From: Scolanthus callimorphus
Lineage: Eukaryota; Cnidaria; Anthozoa; Actiniaria; Edwardsiidae
Direction of reading: 5' to 3'
Assembly: GCA_033964015.1 (NCBI GenBank)
Contig: CM066919.1
Location: 23,613,204-23,677,203, forward strand
Length of the DNA stretch: 64,000 nt
Part shown: positions 1 through 12,700 of the stretch, one piece after another
Layout of the letters: each line of letters starts with the position of its first letter
Position numbering within the stretch: the stretch's first letter is position 1
Made by a program: the position numbers and the translations under genes
The notes under the pieces: model-generated
What the model saw: only the letters and a program-made list of their open reading frames with translations
What the model was told of the DNA's origin: nothing
Databases searched by the model: none

Positions 1-3000
1 AATTCGAGAACAGAGGTAAACGAAGAGAACAAAAAAACAAATGAAAAGCAGGAAAACCGCGAGTTTTAAGCCAGGGTTCTGAGCTAAATTGGTCAGCCAC
101 AATTTCCGACTTCAGTTTTTGATTTCCCGGTGATTGCAGCTTTGACCTCAGAGTAATCTGTGAAAATAATGTGCTTTTGAAAAAGTGAAGAGGTTTAGAC
201 CACCCCGGGTCGTGCAATGTGCAAGATCAAAGAAACTAAAAACAGTTTACTTTGGATTAAATGTCGCGAGGAAAACAAAATGAACTCCACGCGAGAACTG
301 GCATTCTAGAAGCCATTCAGTGGCAACGTGAATTTTTTTCTCTGGCGTTAAGTGCGTGAGAAGAATTTAGATGGATTGTTAAGTATAAGTGCGACTGGCA
401 AAAAACATTGAGAGCATTTTTGTAGTAAGAATGTAATAAACCTCTGCGACGTCGAGACGAACTGACTGAATAAGCATTTCTTCACCCTACTTAGCCTCGT
501 TACTCGCGAGCCTTCTCGTAAAAACACGAGGTGTAGACCTGGTCTGGACGAGCGCATTACAATGAACGGTCGAGAAGGTGTAAAGACATCGAGTCGGTGG
601 GTGGCGAAGTGGAGAGCTTGAAACAAGACACAGAAATGTTATAGGACATACGAGCGAGCGCTCGTATTCAAAGCAATCATCTCTGTTTCCTCGCGCCATT
701 TCCGCGCCGAGTTCAGCTCTTCCCGCCGATATGAGGCTTTCTCAATCCCAGAGCTTCCCGGCTGGTCGTCACCTCGCACAAGCCCCAATGTTCAAGATCA
801 GCCAATCAGCGAAGGCCCTCAAATGGAAGCCGTTTGAGGGCCTTTGCTGATTGGCTGAAACGGCGCGCATGCGTACATCAAACTAAATACGTACATCTCT
901 AAATTAAGAACATTGCAGACGCAATCAATTCTGATTTGCACGCATCAGTCAGAGTGGCTGCGCGCGAGGGCTGCTACGAGGCGATGATGACTTTCTTGCT
1001 ATTCATATCCACTCTACTTTCACAACCCTTGCTGTTATAACAGGTTTTCTTTGGTCGACACTACAGCCATGAATTTGCAAGCACACAACAATCTTCGACA
1101 CGTGTATTATTTGGCCCCTTCATTAAATGTTTCTCCGCATACCACTTTTACGAGGGCCAGCCTTTCGCTATTTTGAGATCTCCCAGACAAAGCATCTGGC
1201 TTAATTCTTGTAATAGAATTAAGTCAATATCATCATCATCCTCATTCCCTTTTGATATGGAGTCTTTGACGACATCCTTGGGGCGCGCCCGCTGCACGGC
1301 ATGTCACATCCAGCAGACGCATGAAATCTGTCTTCGTCATCATTGTTCTTCTTGCTTGGTATATATCAATACCAAGCACCTTTTCCATTCTTGTCCACAT
1401 GGACTTCGGATTCTGTACATTGAACAGCACTTGTTTCAATAGTTTCTGCGCAGGGCGCAAATTGTGCGCAGAAGTTTAGGACCAGTGCCACAACAGTGTT
1501 GATTACAACAAATCCTTGCAGTGCTTAACTCAGTTCACCCACCGGGACTGTAGCCTGCGAACCGGCCCTCCAGTGTTTTTTTTTTTCGGACGTTATTTTT
1601 TTTCATTGGCACGCGGGATTCGGGACTGAGGGATATCCCGCCTACGCTAATTAACCACTGAGCCCTAAGCAACACGGATTAAGTTTTAACAGCGGGTTAG
1701 TCAGCGGAAAGATTATGTGCTGTGTGATACACAAGGGGTTACAGCGGGGTCTTACAAGTAAAAATCAAGCGCTTTTGCGCAAATGACAAAAGATGCGAAG
1801 CTAGTGAATCGGAAAGGCTCGTGGGATCCCCCCTCCCTCTCTTCCTCCCGCTTGCCCGAGGCAACACTTAGATGCAAGCCCGGACAGAAACTAGAGGTAA
1901 TTCCCTAAAATTAACAGCTCATTACACGGGCCTCCTACCTTCATCAAAGTTCGCATTCATCGCAGAACACAATTATCGCATTTGCGGACCAGTCAGCTAA
2001 CTAAAACGTGTTGCCTAGATTTGGCGGTACCCTTGGAGAGCTAAAACACGCCGGAAAAATTTAACTGATGTCGACAAAGTATGGACAGAAAGTCATCCAC
2101 GCAATTAAAGAAAGTAAACATACCTCAATTAAAGGACAATCTCGAGGTGTTACTCTACATGGTCATTTACCGCATCATTACAAAAAGAGAAAAAAATTAT
2201 TCGATAAATTGTATTGTTTTTGCGCATTTTTGTGTGCCGCCTAACTCATTGATGCACCACCCCCTCCTGGCTGCTGCTAAGTTAATTTAAAACAAAACGC
2301 CGAGAGCTTTAGCTTGCATAGCAATCGTTCCCGTAATGTATGATGGTGTGTTTTCAGGGAGTAGAAACCCAGGAGATAGAGGCGAGAAGTTCGACTAGCG
2401 AGTTTTGGTCAGCGCGAAAATTGGGAGAATGAGAGCTCCGAATCCTTTTTCGTTTACCCAAAGCTAGATGTCACTTCGTTTTCTTCACTTGTTCCGTTCC
2501 CAAGTGGTTTAGTAAACATAGCAACATAAAAGACTCTGTTTTAACTCCCATTTTCCACTGTATATTTTAGCAAAGCACTTGAATTTGATATGCTATACAA
2601 CTCAACACTACCACAATTGATTGCATGTTATAGGATAGCTTTGAGATCAACCCGCGAAAGAATCTGGAAAACTGCGTTTAGTAGGAAAGGAAGGAGCATA
2701 TCAAATGGCAGCATTGTTATCGTCGCCTTTCGGAAACACCATTTTTCAAGTCATCGCGCGAAATAAAATTCTTTGCATGCATTCATATCGCCACGACTAC
2801 AGAATTTTTCCATCGTTGTCGTGAAGTTTCTTCTGCTTTTACCACTACATTTGCAAGACAAAGGTCATAGAACTACAGTAATTAAACAGGGAAATATATG
2901 GGAGACTCATATTTACTCTCCAAGTACGAGTAAAAACAAAATAAATACAGATCTCGTAAAACAAAACTCGCGGTAAATTTTCAATGGGAAACATGTTCGG

Positions 3001-3907
3001 CTACACTCGGATATTAATTACACACGATGTAAATCATTCAGTGTTCAGGTATATATTGCAGCTTGGTTGTAATAGGTTATCGCAATCATCTGGTTTAAAT
3101 GTTATGAATTTTATTGGAAAAAAAAATTGAGACATGCACGAAGTGAACGCTTGGCTCGTCGCTAGTCTGTTTTGTTTTCAAAACAGAATTTTAATTAGAA
3201 TCAATTAAAGGAGGAAAACTTTCTTATAGACAAATGCATAACGTATTTACATCTATTTAATGCGATTTTCACTGGTTTTATTTAATGACTCTTTATTTTG
3301 TTCAGTCCCTGATTGAAAAACACACTTACATATCTGTTCGCTAGCCCCGTCCAGCGAAGCGTGATTTGTATTGTAACGTAAACACGGGATCGCAAATTCG
3401 CTAATGCAAAATCGAAATGTTACTCCGCTTGGGCAAATAAATCCTTGGAAAACTTGTAAAATAACAGTAATGAATTTTAATCTTCAAACCGCTGTTTCAC
3501 ACAGGCTGAACTGATTTTACAAGAGCCTTGCGTGGATGAGGAGTGATGTTTTAACACACGCCTGCTGTGTTAGTTGCAGCTTTAAAGGAGACATGTGGTA
3601 GCGCCGTCGAGCTGAAATAGATCAACTTTCCATTGATTCGCGAGGTCCCAAGATTTAACGCAAGCTTCCTCGCCGGCAATATAGTGTAGGTCAAGATCTA
3701 ACCTCTTAGATATTAGCGAGAACCGTAAATCAAGTTCTGTTTTAGAGATTCTTCGATTCATTGCACCTCAACAAACCACAACAGAAGTTCCCAAAGCAAT
3801 ATTACATGGTACTTGTGATAATATTCTAGCCATTATAAAGTTACGAAAACAACGACTTCGCTGTAATCTTGCTTGAAATAAATTATAATTGCTTACAATT
3901 TTCTTAC
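1..3907. other. Probable intron of TRAF gene A; no confident exon
   Basis: Mostly AT-rich sequence without recognisable protein motifs. A minus-strand stretch around 1150-1460 stays open in two overlapping frames (one contains VVKDSISKGNEDDDDIDL), but it matches nothing I recognise and has no clear splice sites. A foldback element sits at 799-857. Only the first exon of gene A bounds this region, so calling it an intron is an inference. Confidence 0.45.
799..857. mobile_element. Small foldback (MITE-like) with GAGGGCCTT arms
   Basis: Two arms of about 27 bp form an inverted repeat: cagccaatcagcgaaggccc against gggcctttgctgattggctg. The same arm sequence recurs in a larger foldback at 26262-26447 and in a decayed copy near 63700-63740, so this is a dispersed family. 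Confidence 0.65.
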
Positions 3908-4059
3908 CTCATTTCGCTGAGAGCGTGATTAAGACATGAATCACAGAAGCGATGTCCACACACTGAAACTTGGACGGCATTTCGAACGGGTAGATGGCAA
4001 ATACGGCACAGTAAATTTTCACTAACGGCCGGCACGAAATAGGCTTTGTGCCCCGGCAT
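3908..4059 (-). CDS. TRAF4-like gene A: first coding exon with RING finger (partial gene)
   Basis: This exon opens at an ATG (4059) and runs 152 nt to a GT donor (gtaagaaa) after 50 codons plus 2 nt. It begins MPGHKAYFV and continues with a RING core: LLCRICHLPV, then VQVSVCGHRFCDSC. Spacing and wording resemble the start of TRAF4 (MPG..., LLCPLC, VQVSTCGHRFCDTC). TRAF proteins are cytoplasmic adaptors and ubiquitin ligases below TNF-receptor and Toll/IL-1 type receptors. The phase-2 end of this RING exon matches the RING exons of TRAF genes B, C and D in this window. No second RING half-exon or zinc-finger exon was found between 1 and 3907, so the rest of the gene is presumably off the left edge. 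It is head-to-head with the agmatinase gene, 1.8 kb away. It could also be an isolated duplicated exon. Confidence 0.8.
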
Positions 4060-5852
4060 TTTGGCAGAGTAAATTGCCCCTAATAAATCCTTTTCAATGC
4101 TCAGAACATCAGGTCACGGAAAATAACACAACTACTTGTGGAAGCTCACAGCTCTGACAGTACTGGCCCTTTCTGAATATTTTTTGACCGCGAAAGTTCG
4201 CGCACAGCGCAGGCGTAGGAATGAGTCACACCATAACACAATGGAGCGCGTGACGAAATCAACTTTAAATTTGCATAACAATACATTTGCAAGTGACAAG
4301 CCCCAGATCGCTTTGTTTACTTTTACTATTTCAAGTGATTCATGGTTGCAAACATGGATTTTCACTTTGGGATTATAAGGAAAAAAGTTTGATGAAATTC
4401 ATTCAAGAATGAATAGATGATGAGTTTATATTTAGCAAGTATTTTAAAGTTGATCCCCCCGCGGAAGTTTGGTAAAAAATTTAGAAAAAAAATTAGAGCT
4501 CACTTCCGCCGCGCCATGCAAAGTACAGTAACCACAAATAATCTTACAAAACATTGTTTTCCTGCCCTTTCAATTGTTTAAAACATTTGATTTAAGCCGT
4601 TGTATATGAATCATTTATAACAAGCAAACACGGTAAAATAATTAGCTTGAACATGTTTGATCAAGCCCGTCTTCTATCTCGGGCCATGGGAAACTATCTC
4701 CGTCATCCCAAAAATGTGCCGGAAATGTTTACCTATGAAAACGTAATTTCCATGATTGCTTTGCGATAGCGTTTGGCGCTTCCTGTTTGGCTGGTCTCGT
4801 GTAATAGTTCTAAATAGGTGGTTGTTGTGAATATTCAGCTGGTAATTTCAATATCACAGGTGACTCAAACACAAAAGGACGTCAAAAATAATTTTTCGTT
4901 TCGATAAGGTGGTGTCGAAAGGGCTTGACGGCTGTTATGATGTGGGAGGCAAAATGAAATGGACACCTTTTGTCCAGCGAAGTGTTAGGTTTCATGTTTG
5001 TTTGCGCATACTGAGTCAGGACACTATGAGCTTGCGTGAGGACGGGGGGGGGGGGGGGGATTTGTACATTTTCCTACATAGTCACAAAACCGATTAAAAC
5101 ATGCCTGTTAACTGCGCAGCTATGCAGCACAGGAGCTATGAATCCCGTTAATTTTGATCCCATATCTCAGTCATGGCTGACATGCTAGAAGATCCAGCGC
5201 CGCCGCTTTGTCCAACCGCTAAAAAAGTCCCAGGCAGGCAAAAGAGGGGAGGGGTCAGGGGGATGCGCTTTGGCCAGCTCACGCAGAGGAGGTTAATCGA
5301 GCATGATCAACTGGAGGGCCCGCGTGTCCAGCACGCTCGAAAATCCCGCGTTATTGTTATGAGTGTGGCGGTGTTCCCTCGTCTCCTTAGGTATCTTTTT
5401 AAAAGTATGGGAGTCGCTACGAGCAATTCACGCCATGCTATGGATGGTTGTCAGGGCCGAAATCTCCAGAAGTCGCTACAGATCTCTGTCTGGAAGTGTA
5501 GGGTCTTTTATCAAGCCCAATCGGCAATCCTGCAAACAAAAGAAGGGACTGCGGCACGGGTTATCTACACGATTGCATGTTCGCATTGGTACCCTTAAAC
5601 TTACGGGTAAAGGCTGGATTGATGAATCAGGGAATTTTCAATTGACGGTTTATTCTTTCTGCACTAGAAACCAATTTTCTCTTGGTTCCGACGACGATCG
5701 ACGATCCCCGTTTGATCTCCGATGTAAGAAGTATAAGAGAGGGCCTGGTAACTAGTTTGAAATTCGAGCGCGCTGCGAACTCTTCTCGACTCTTCGGCGC
5801 CATATTGTTTGCTTGTTTGTTTGCTATTTTTTGCATTTTCTCTTGTATAACA
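4060..5852. other. Divergent intergenic region between TRAF gene A and agmatinase
   Basis: This holds the presumed 5' flanks of both genes. It contains a G homopolymer near 5043-5059 and a decayed LINE-like fragment (separate entry). I recognise no TATA box or other promoter element with confidence. Confidence 0.5.
5363..5650 (+). mobile_element. Decayed LINE (RTE-type) endonuclease-start fragment
   Basis: A plus-strand frame reads KQKKGLRHGLSTRLHVRIGT followed by LKLTGKG. In RTE-type non-LTR elements and the related craniofacial-development-protein-2-like proteins, the endonuclease begins with a RIGTLNVG...TGKGREL-type motif. The segment then loses similarity and runs into the 5' flank of agmatinase. 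The open frames here (130 and 141 codons) are therefore read as transposon relics rather than host genes. This identification rests on one short motif. Confidence 0.4.
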
Positions 5853-8800
5853 ATGCTGTCAAGAGCTTCTAGCTTGTTACTGAACAAATCTCAATGCTGC
5901 AGTACTCATGTTTTCAAGATTTTCCGTCAAGCCAAGCTCAGAACGCTTTCTACATCTGCTTGCGCCTTCCAAAAGAAGTTCAACTTCCCCGTGACAGCCG
6001 GGGAAATGCCAAGAGCTGGAGGACTAGCGACCATGATGCGTTTACCGCATGAAAAATCTGCTGCCGCTTTAGATGCGTGCTTTGTCGGGATTCCATTTGA
6101 TTCTGGAACGTCTAACAAGACAGGAACCAGGTATACAGGAGGCAAAGCCGAGCTTTTTAAAAGCGAATTCGAGTTGTTTGGAAATGATGAAAGATGAATC
6201 GGGGGGAGTCTGCTATCCTTTAGGGGGTCTCACGCAAAAGGTGACCTAGAAATAGGCCTTTTTTGCACCAGAGGTCACGTGACCCGGTCACTTTTAAATT
6301 GAGCAGCTTCACATGCAAATGATGCTCAGAAGTGAAAAGAGCGTATTGATTTTAGTAAAAAGCCCATATTTCAGCAAGCTACAATGCAAACTCAAAGAAT
6401 AGGATCACAAATAAGACTTGCTTTTTTGCCCTTGCAGGGTTTTTGGCCCGAGGAGGCACCTTAGGACTTCTCGCGTATATAGAGAGGAAGAGGGAGACTG
6501 GGGAGAGGGGTTGGTATTTCTGGTGGGAGTTTTTTTATTTTGATCGCTGCATGCCTGCAAATGGTATCAGGACCAAAAACCTCACTTAGAGGCACCTTAG
6601 GCTGCATTCATTATGTATACTACAGGGGGGGGCAGAGGATTTTTTGGGGGGATCTCAAAATTTAGGAACTGGAAAAGGGGGGATGTCAAGTTTTTTTCAT
6701 AACATGAAGGGGGGATGCATATTTTTGTTGAGGTATTATATATATTTAAGACAAGGTTGTGCAGTTTGATAGTAAATGAAGGAAGGCTCAATTGTTGAAC
6801 ACCGAGTTTGAACCTCCTTCCTGAAGAAATATCACTTGCACTACTATTCTCGTGTATTCACCCTCTTTCAACTGATATGTTGACAAAAAACTCTTAAAAG
6901 ATCGTAAAAGGCCTTCTTGTTTTACTACAATTCCTCGAGGTCCTCTTCAGTGGCTTTCGTCTGCCAGACAAAAACGCCTTTGGACTTTTGATTAATAGTC
7001 TTGTAGCTTCATTGTCAAAATTGCGGCGCGCTTCGCGCGCGCAACGGAAAACATACCAAACAATCAAATACAAAATAAATGATACTCAGCCTATGTGTAG
7101 TAAGGCTCCAATCGAGGAGCGCACCAGATCACTTGGTAGAAAGTCACTACCGACACAAAAAAGTAAAGCCACCTAGGATTTTTATTTGCATTTTTACGCT
7201 CTGTATTTTTTTTTATCATTGAGCCTTGTTCTTTATTTTTTGTAAAATTGATATAAATATAAATATAAATGTTTTTTCCTTTTGACCAAGAGGGGGGATT
7301 CGTAAAAAATATGTTGTGCCTTGGGGGGATCTGAAAATTTTGCATTGTCAAAAAAAATTCCTCTGCCCCCCCTGTAGTATACATAATTAATGCAGCCTTA
7401 GGACTCCCAAGCATATATAGAGAGGAAAAGGGAGAACCCCAGAAAGTCAATATTTTGAAGACTTCAATCACAGGATTTCAAGATCCAGACCTCCAGAGGC
7501 AAGGGCAGCTCAACCAGTACATAGAGAACGTATTCAGTGATTAAAAACAATTGGCATGTATGTGAACTAAAAGCGAAGTTTGTTCTGGTATATTTGTTTC
7601 AGAGCAACTTCAGTACAGCTGAGGCTGTAGTGTATGTTCTGAAAAGACTTGTTGTTGTATGGGTTTTATTTCTGATTGGCTAAGTGTAGTTACTTTGTGT
7701 TTAGTTTTCAACACTTATTTGAAATCCGCTCATAAATATTTGAAATCTAACCCATAGGTTTGGTCCTCGGCAGATCAGAGCAGAGTCCTCCTTACTCCGC
7801 CCTACAATGAGACAGGAGCCTCACCATTTGAATCCATGATGGTTGCAGATGTTGGAGATATTCCAGTTAATTCATTCAGCATCAGTAAAACAGTAGATAT
7901 TATCCATGCCAAGATGGGGGAAATAGTCTCAGAGGGCTGTCGTCCTTTAACATTGGGAGGAGACCATACCATCTCATATCCTATACTAAAAGCAATAAAG
8001 GTACAATAAGCTTTTACCTCACCACCATTTTCGATATCGATGACTCACCAAAAACGTTCAGGTTAGAGCATATTACTGTACAAGTGCAAGAGAATTGCTT
8101 TGCATTGAGTCTGAGTTTCTGGTTGTAATTAATCATGTAAACAAGAACAAAGCAATGCATTGTGAGCAGAGTGAGATGGATCCTTCAAGTGCATGCTCTC
8201 TTTTTATTAATGACTTTGGAACGTAACACAATTGTAAGGATGTAGTGGGCATACAAGGCACTTCGTTTGTAAAATATATAACAACTACCAACATACAGTG
8301 TATTGCATACATTATAGCAGGAATTGTCCATTATGTACATGTATTATACAACAGTGACATCATTTGACCATATAAGGTCAAAATTGAGTGCAGATACGCA
8401 GTAGTATTACACAGCAAAAGCCATTGTACATGGTTCAAAGCCATATTACACTGTAGCAAACTGACCCACCACCCCAATCCCCCTCCCAGGATTTTCTGAA
8501 ATGAAAAGGTCTGCCACCACCCTAGCCTTCTAGATTTTTCCTTCTAGAATCGTCCAGTAAGAACATGTCATCCACAATTTTTTTTAGGACAAATATGGCC
8601 CTGTTGGAATGATCCATGTTGACGCACATGCAGACACAGGCAAGGAGGCACTACCTAATGAGCCCATCTACCATGGAAGTCCCTTTTACCTTGCTGCACA
8701 GGAGGGACTGCTAGATTGCAAACGAGTGGTGCAGATTGGATTACGTGGGACTGCTCATGGTAGAAATGCCTACGAAAACTCCATTGATTTGGTGAGGAAA

Positions 8801-10399
8801 TTTATGGCAATGTTTTGCTAATCCCACCTAATAAACTGCAGGAGTAAAATAGGAGTATAGCGCTATTCACTTTTTCTCAACATTTTGCCATTCTCATGCT
8901 AATGTGCTAATCAGAGATTGAATAGAAGCCTTTGTTCTGTGAACCAATCAATCTCTGGTTTGTACATTAATAACAATGGATGACATCAGCATGAACAATG
9001 CTATAGCAGAGGCAGATAACAATAATTTCCAGCTCTGGAACAGAGTTATACATTTTTGTTTTCCCTCAAGAACAGGGCAGGTTCTCAGAGACTCAGCAAT
9101 ACATCCCTACCCAAAATATATATTTTTTTAATTTATATATTCTTTACTGTTTTGTGTCCATAATCAGGGTTTCAGGATAATACCTGCAAGAGACTGCCGC
9201 CATAAATCACTAGCACCCCTTATGTCTGAGGTGCGGCAGCAGATGGGGGAGGGGCCAGTTTATATATCTTTTGACATTGACGCCTTGGACCCTTCATGTG
9301 CACCTGGGACAGGTAAAGGCTAATTGAAAATGTTGCATCAATGTCTTGTATGCCTTTCAATGCCCATAACACCACTAAAAATAGTTAGTGTTCTCTACCT
9401 ATACATTTTATTACTCACAAAGTCCCTGTAGAGATTTAGGTGAGTTGAAACAAATAAGGAAAAATGGATATTAATGACAAATTATGACAAAGTACATAGC
9501 CAGGGTTTTTCTTCAGTATAGATGGTCATTGACAGCAGCACTCTAAGGCAAGAGATGGATTTTAATAGCGCTGCACACAGATTCTAAAAATAGATCACGA
9601 GACTCAGACAAACAATCCTTCTAAAAATTCCATTCAGGATTTCACACAAATATTGTAAAATGATGGACGTTTTGAATGGCTGTTTCTCGATCACTATTTG
9701 TCCGATTAATACCAAACTTTAGGATTTTGTATAGTTCAGCATGCCCTTTCTCTGTATGGGGTCTTGAACCGATAATCGTTATATTAACGGATTCGCCCCA
9801 GGCACTCACGGTTTGAAATCCAGCAATGTCTTCTGATTAGCCGGTCAAGGGTTAAGTTATTATAATAGAGCAGATTTTGTATGACTGTGGAAAGTGCCGC
9901 GACAAAGTTGTGCCACGCTGTGACCATGACTGTTCCATCTACAGCAGGCCAGGTTCCGTGCCGTGATCGTGACAGTGTCATGCTGTGTTGCAGCACTTTT
10001 CACATACAAGATCTTCTCTAAGAGTAAAGTTCAATTAACGGCTCTGAATGTGGAGTTGCTTTCATCACTTTCCTCTCTTTATTCCAGGGACACCAGAAAT
10101 TGGTGGTTTAACATCCATACAGGCTCTAGAGATCATTGAAGGTTGTTGGGGGTTTAAACATTGTTGGAGGAGATCTTGTTGAGGTATGCACTGTCTATAG
10201 GCACTGTATGCACTGTCTATAATTAAGCAGTTAATTTGGAGTTTGCAATGTTTAAAAGAGCAATTGGATAGCAAAATACACTTACATTTTGCTTGTTTGT
10301 CACCAGGTCTCTCCACCATATGACACCACAGGTATCACAGCTTTAACTGCTGCTAACCTACTGTTTGAGATGCTGTGTATTCTGCCTGGAGTCAAGTAA
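5853..10399 (+). CDS. AGMAT: Agmatinase (agmatine ureohydrolase), six exons, with two single-base frame breaks
   Basis: Hydrolyses agmatine to putrescine and urea; a binuclear Mn enzyme of the arginase/ureohydrolase family, mitochondrial in animals. Exons: 5853-6130, 7758-8000, 8588-8791, 9168-9312, 10088-10183, 10307-10399; all introns are GT-AG. The family's metal-binding motifs are visible: GGDHTIS (exon 2), HVDAHADT (exon 3), SFDIDALDP (exon 4). Exon 1 encodes a basic, Ser-rich leader suited to a mitochondrial presequence and joins at GTR|FGPRQIRAE. Exon 6 ends ANLLFEMLCILPGVK-stop. Allowing for the breaks, the product is about 352 residues, the size of human agmatinase. The breaks are one base missing near 7801 (between LLRP and YNETGASPF) and one extra base in the G run at 10148-10152 (between EGC and GLNIVGGDLVE). 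Each one, read literally, leads to an in-frame stop. They are either sequence errors or an early pseudogene or allele. The start was chosen as the ATG opening the leader; the same frame remains open upstream. Confidence 0.9.
9868..10018. mobile_element. MITE with GAGCAGATTT terminal repeat, in agmatinase intron 4
   Basis: Begins GAGCAGATTTTGTATGACTG after a TA and ends in a decayed inverse of the same sequence. Better copies lie at 36266-36421 and 61870-61972, flanked by TATA and TA respectively, which suggests TA-target insertion. Confidence 0.6.
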
Positions 10400-10887
10400 T
10401 GCTGGTCTGCCTGTCAAGTACTGTTAGACAAAATTGAGAACTTGAATAGACATCAGATGAAAACAGGTAAATACATATTTTCACATTGTTCTCAATCTCA
10501 CTCCAAGAAACTAGGCTGCTTGCAGTCCCTTAGCAAACGTCTGTGAAAACGATGCGAAAACAAGTGTGTGAGAAGCCAGAGGAGCGCTGAAGGCATGAGT
10601 GCTGAAGTGCTTTCGGTACTTCAAGCCATCAGCACTCATTTTTTTATGCGCTTGTTTTCACAGATTTTCGCCAAAAAAGGGACTGCAAGTAGTCTATCCT
10701 GGAGAGTATCCTGTCATATTATGTTGTCGGCTATTTGGAGGCTCTGAGGGTAGGATAACAGGAATTCCTATTGTTTTCCCTGGCAACCTCTGAGAATGAC
10801 AAGGAAAACTACAGGCAAATGCTCAATGTTCATTATTTGCAAATTTTCAAAACTTGAGGCAAATGTTCATTTTGACTGCCTTCTGCA

Positions 10888-11045
10888 TGGTTGGCTCAGT
10901 AGGAGCGTCAGTAGGTAGAGTGGGTTCAAACCTTGGCCAGACCTACACTCAGGGTCTTCTCTAAATAACTGAGGAGAATGTGCTTCATTTGGTTCGGTCC
11001 CATCTCCTCATCATAGGGTCATTAAAGAAACACTGGGTTTCAACT
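10888..11045 (+). mobile_element. tRNA-derived SINE
   Basis: The head resembles pol III promoter boxes: TTGGCTCAGTAGGAGCG (A-box-like) and GGGTTCAAACCTTGG (B-box-like). The tail GGTCCCATCT...ATTAAAGAAACAC recurs in inverse orientation near 63360-63410. It does not fold as an intact tRNA. Confidence 0.6.
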
Positions 11046-12073
11046 CTTCAATATGTCCCCTTCAGGAAATTAGAATCTTGTATGTACATGTACGTATGTA
11101 TGTTTTGTATGCCAGTCAAAACTTAAAAGGGGCCTGGATCTGTTGCTTGGCTGCTCTTGTCGTCTTTTTTTGATTGATTTTTTTTTAGAAAGGCAAGTCA
11201 TCTGCTCAGAAAAGTAAAATATAAAATGAAAGTAGAATGGGTGCTCCCCTGGGAGGTTCAAAATAATATGCTCAACCTATAGGGCCCTTGGCCCTGGGGG
11301 ACTCGCTTGTCCTATCAATTAGGGTATGAAAATTCACTCAAGTGCTATCGTTTAGGGGTGTCAGATATCCAAAGAGTCGTCTGCAATCCCATAGGGTGTC
11401 GCACACTAATAGTAACCTATGTCAGTTCAGCTACATTATGCCTTATTTGCTAACTCCAATTTCCCATCTCCTTGGGGTAATTAATTTGCTATGGACAACT
11501 CCCCCATAGCCCATCCCTCGGACTCTTTGGATTAGAAATAGAAATAGAGAGACAGTCTGTTAGGGTGTGTACCTATCTTTATTTGCCTATCATCAGAAAT
11601 AGGTGGCCTAGAACATGTTTGATACACGCTGCATGTGCCTCAAACAATACCAGTGGTGTCAATGTGAATTGCCAAACAATGAACTTGTAATGTTAATAAA
11701 ATATGAAATAAGTATCATCGAACTTTGATTCTACAATATTATGCATTTATGTATAATTAGTTGCTCTTTCAGAAGGAGTATGTTATACAAAGTTTCCAAA
11801 TATGAAAACAAAGAGAATAATCTTATCGATTCTTAGTTCACAACAAACGTTTTCAAAAAACTGCACCACTGTTCTGCTTCACATTTTTTCAGCTGAAAAA
11901 TACTTTGTGAAACTCGTGTTTCTCAGACAGTTCTAGTGCAGAAATTTCTAGTTCTTAAGTGTAGAACTTTAAAAATTATATCAATTATATGCTGGAAAGG
12001 TGATAGCCTCCTAAGCAACCGCATGCATGTCACTTATTTTTCTAGCGGCTGCGCAGGAGGCTAGAAAGACCAG

Positions 12074-12211
12074 GGGCCGGTTCCTGAAAGGTTGGATAAA
12101 GTTATCCACGGATAAAAGGTATCTGTTATATAGGATTTGTTCTGGATTTATCCGTTGGATAAGCGTTTATCTGCTGATAACTCTTATCTGACGTTCTAAG
12201 GAACACTGAGG
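12074..12211. mobile_element. MITE of the CCGGTTCC / GGATAA family, copy 1
   Basis: Starts ggggccggttcctgaaaggt, contains repeated GGATAA/TTATCC motifs, and ends at a decayed inverse start. Related copies lie at 34043-34187 and, inverted, at 45927-46039. Confidence 0.65.
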
Positions 12212-12700
12212 CCCCAGGACAAATATTGCGGGTGCTTCTGCCCAAATAATATGTCATCGAAACTCCGCTTTCTGTCTTCTCCATGTGACATATATCCTGG
12301 AGGGAGATTTCAAGCGTCGAGCTCTTAAAAACGCAGACGCAAATCTTTTTTGGGGATGTTTTAAGTGCTGTCTATGTTCTGAGTAATAAAACCATTATCC
12401 AACGATTTTGCAGAATATCGTCTGATTGTGATTTGACTCACATAGGCTGAAGCCCTGGCTAAACTAGGACACATGTAGCGCGCAACATTGTAGCTGGACA
12501 CATTGTTTCCTTCATGTTTCCACTTAGCCAGGGAGAAACATTGTGTGCGCGACAAATCTTGTATCCGGGACGCAAAAATGCATGTTTCTTGGACAGGAAA
12601 GAAACATTTTGTGTTTCCGAGACATACAGTTTAGCCATTCAGACGATATTCTGTGCAATCTCGTGGAGGATAATGTGACTCATTTCCTCTAATGTTGTAT

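Larger units (their letters stand above)
10400..12700. other. Convergent intergenic region between agmatinase and TRAF gene B
   Basis: No gene is recognised. It contains a tRNA-derived SINE near 10888 and a GGATAA-rich MITE near 12074. No clear polyadenylation signal was found for either convergent gene. Confidence 0.5.

Noticed and set aside
1242..1460. Minus-strand 72-codon frame near the left edge as a TRAF A exon
   Set aside because: No cysteine-histidine pattern or MATH motif, and no consistent splice phase with the first exon.
5173..5598. 141-codon plus-strand frame as a host gene
   Set aside because: It overlaps a frame with LINE endonuclease-like sequence, has no clear family motif and no splice support.
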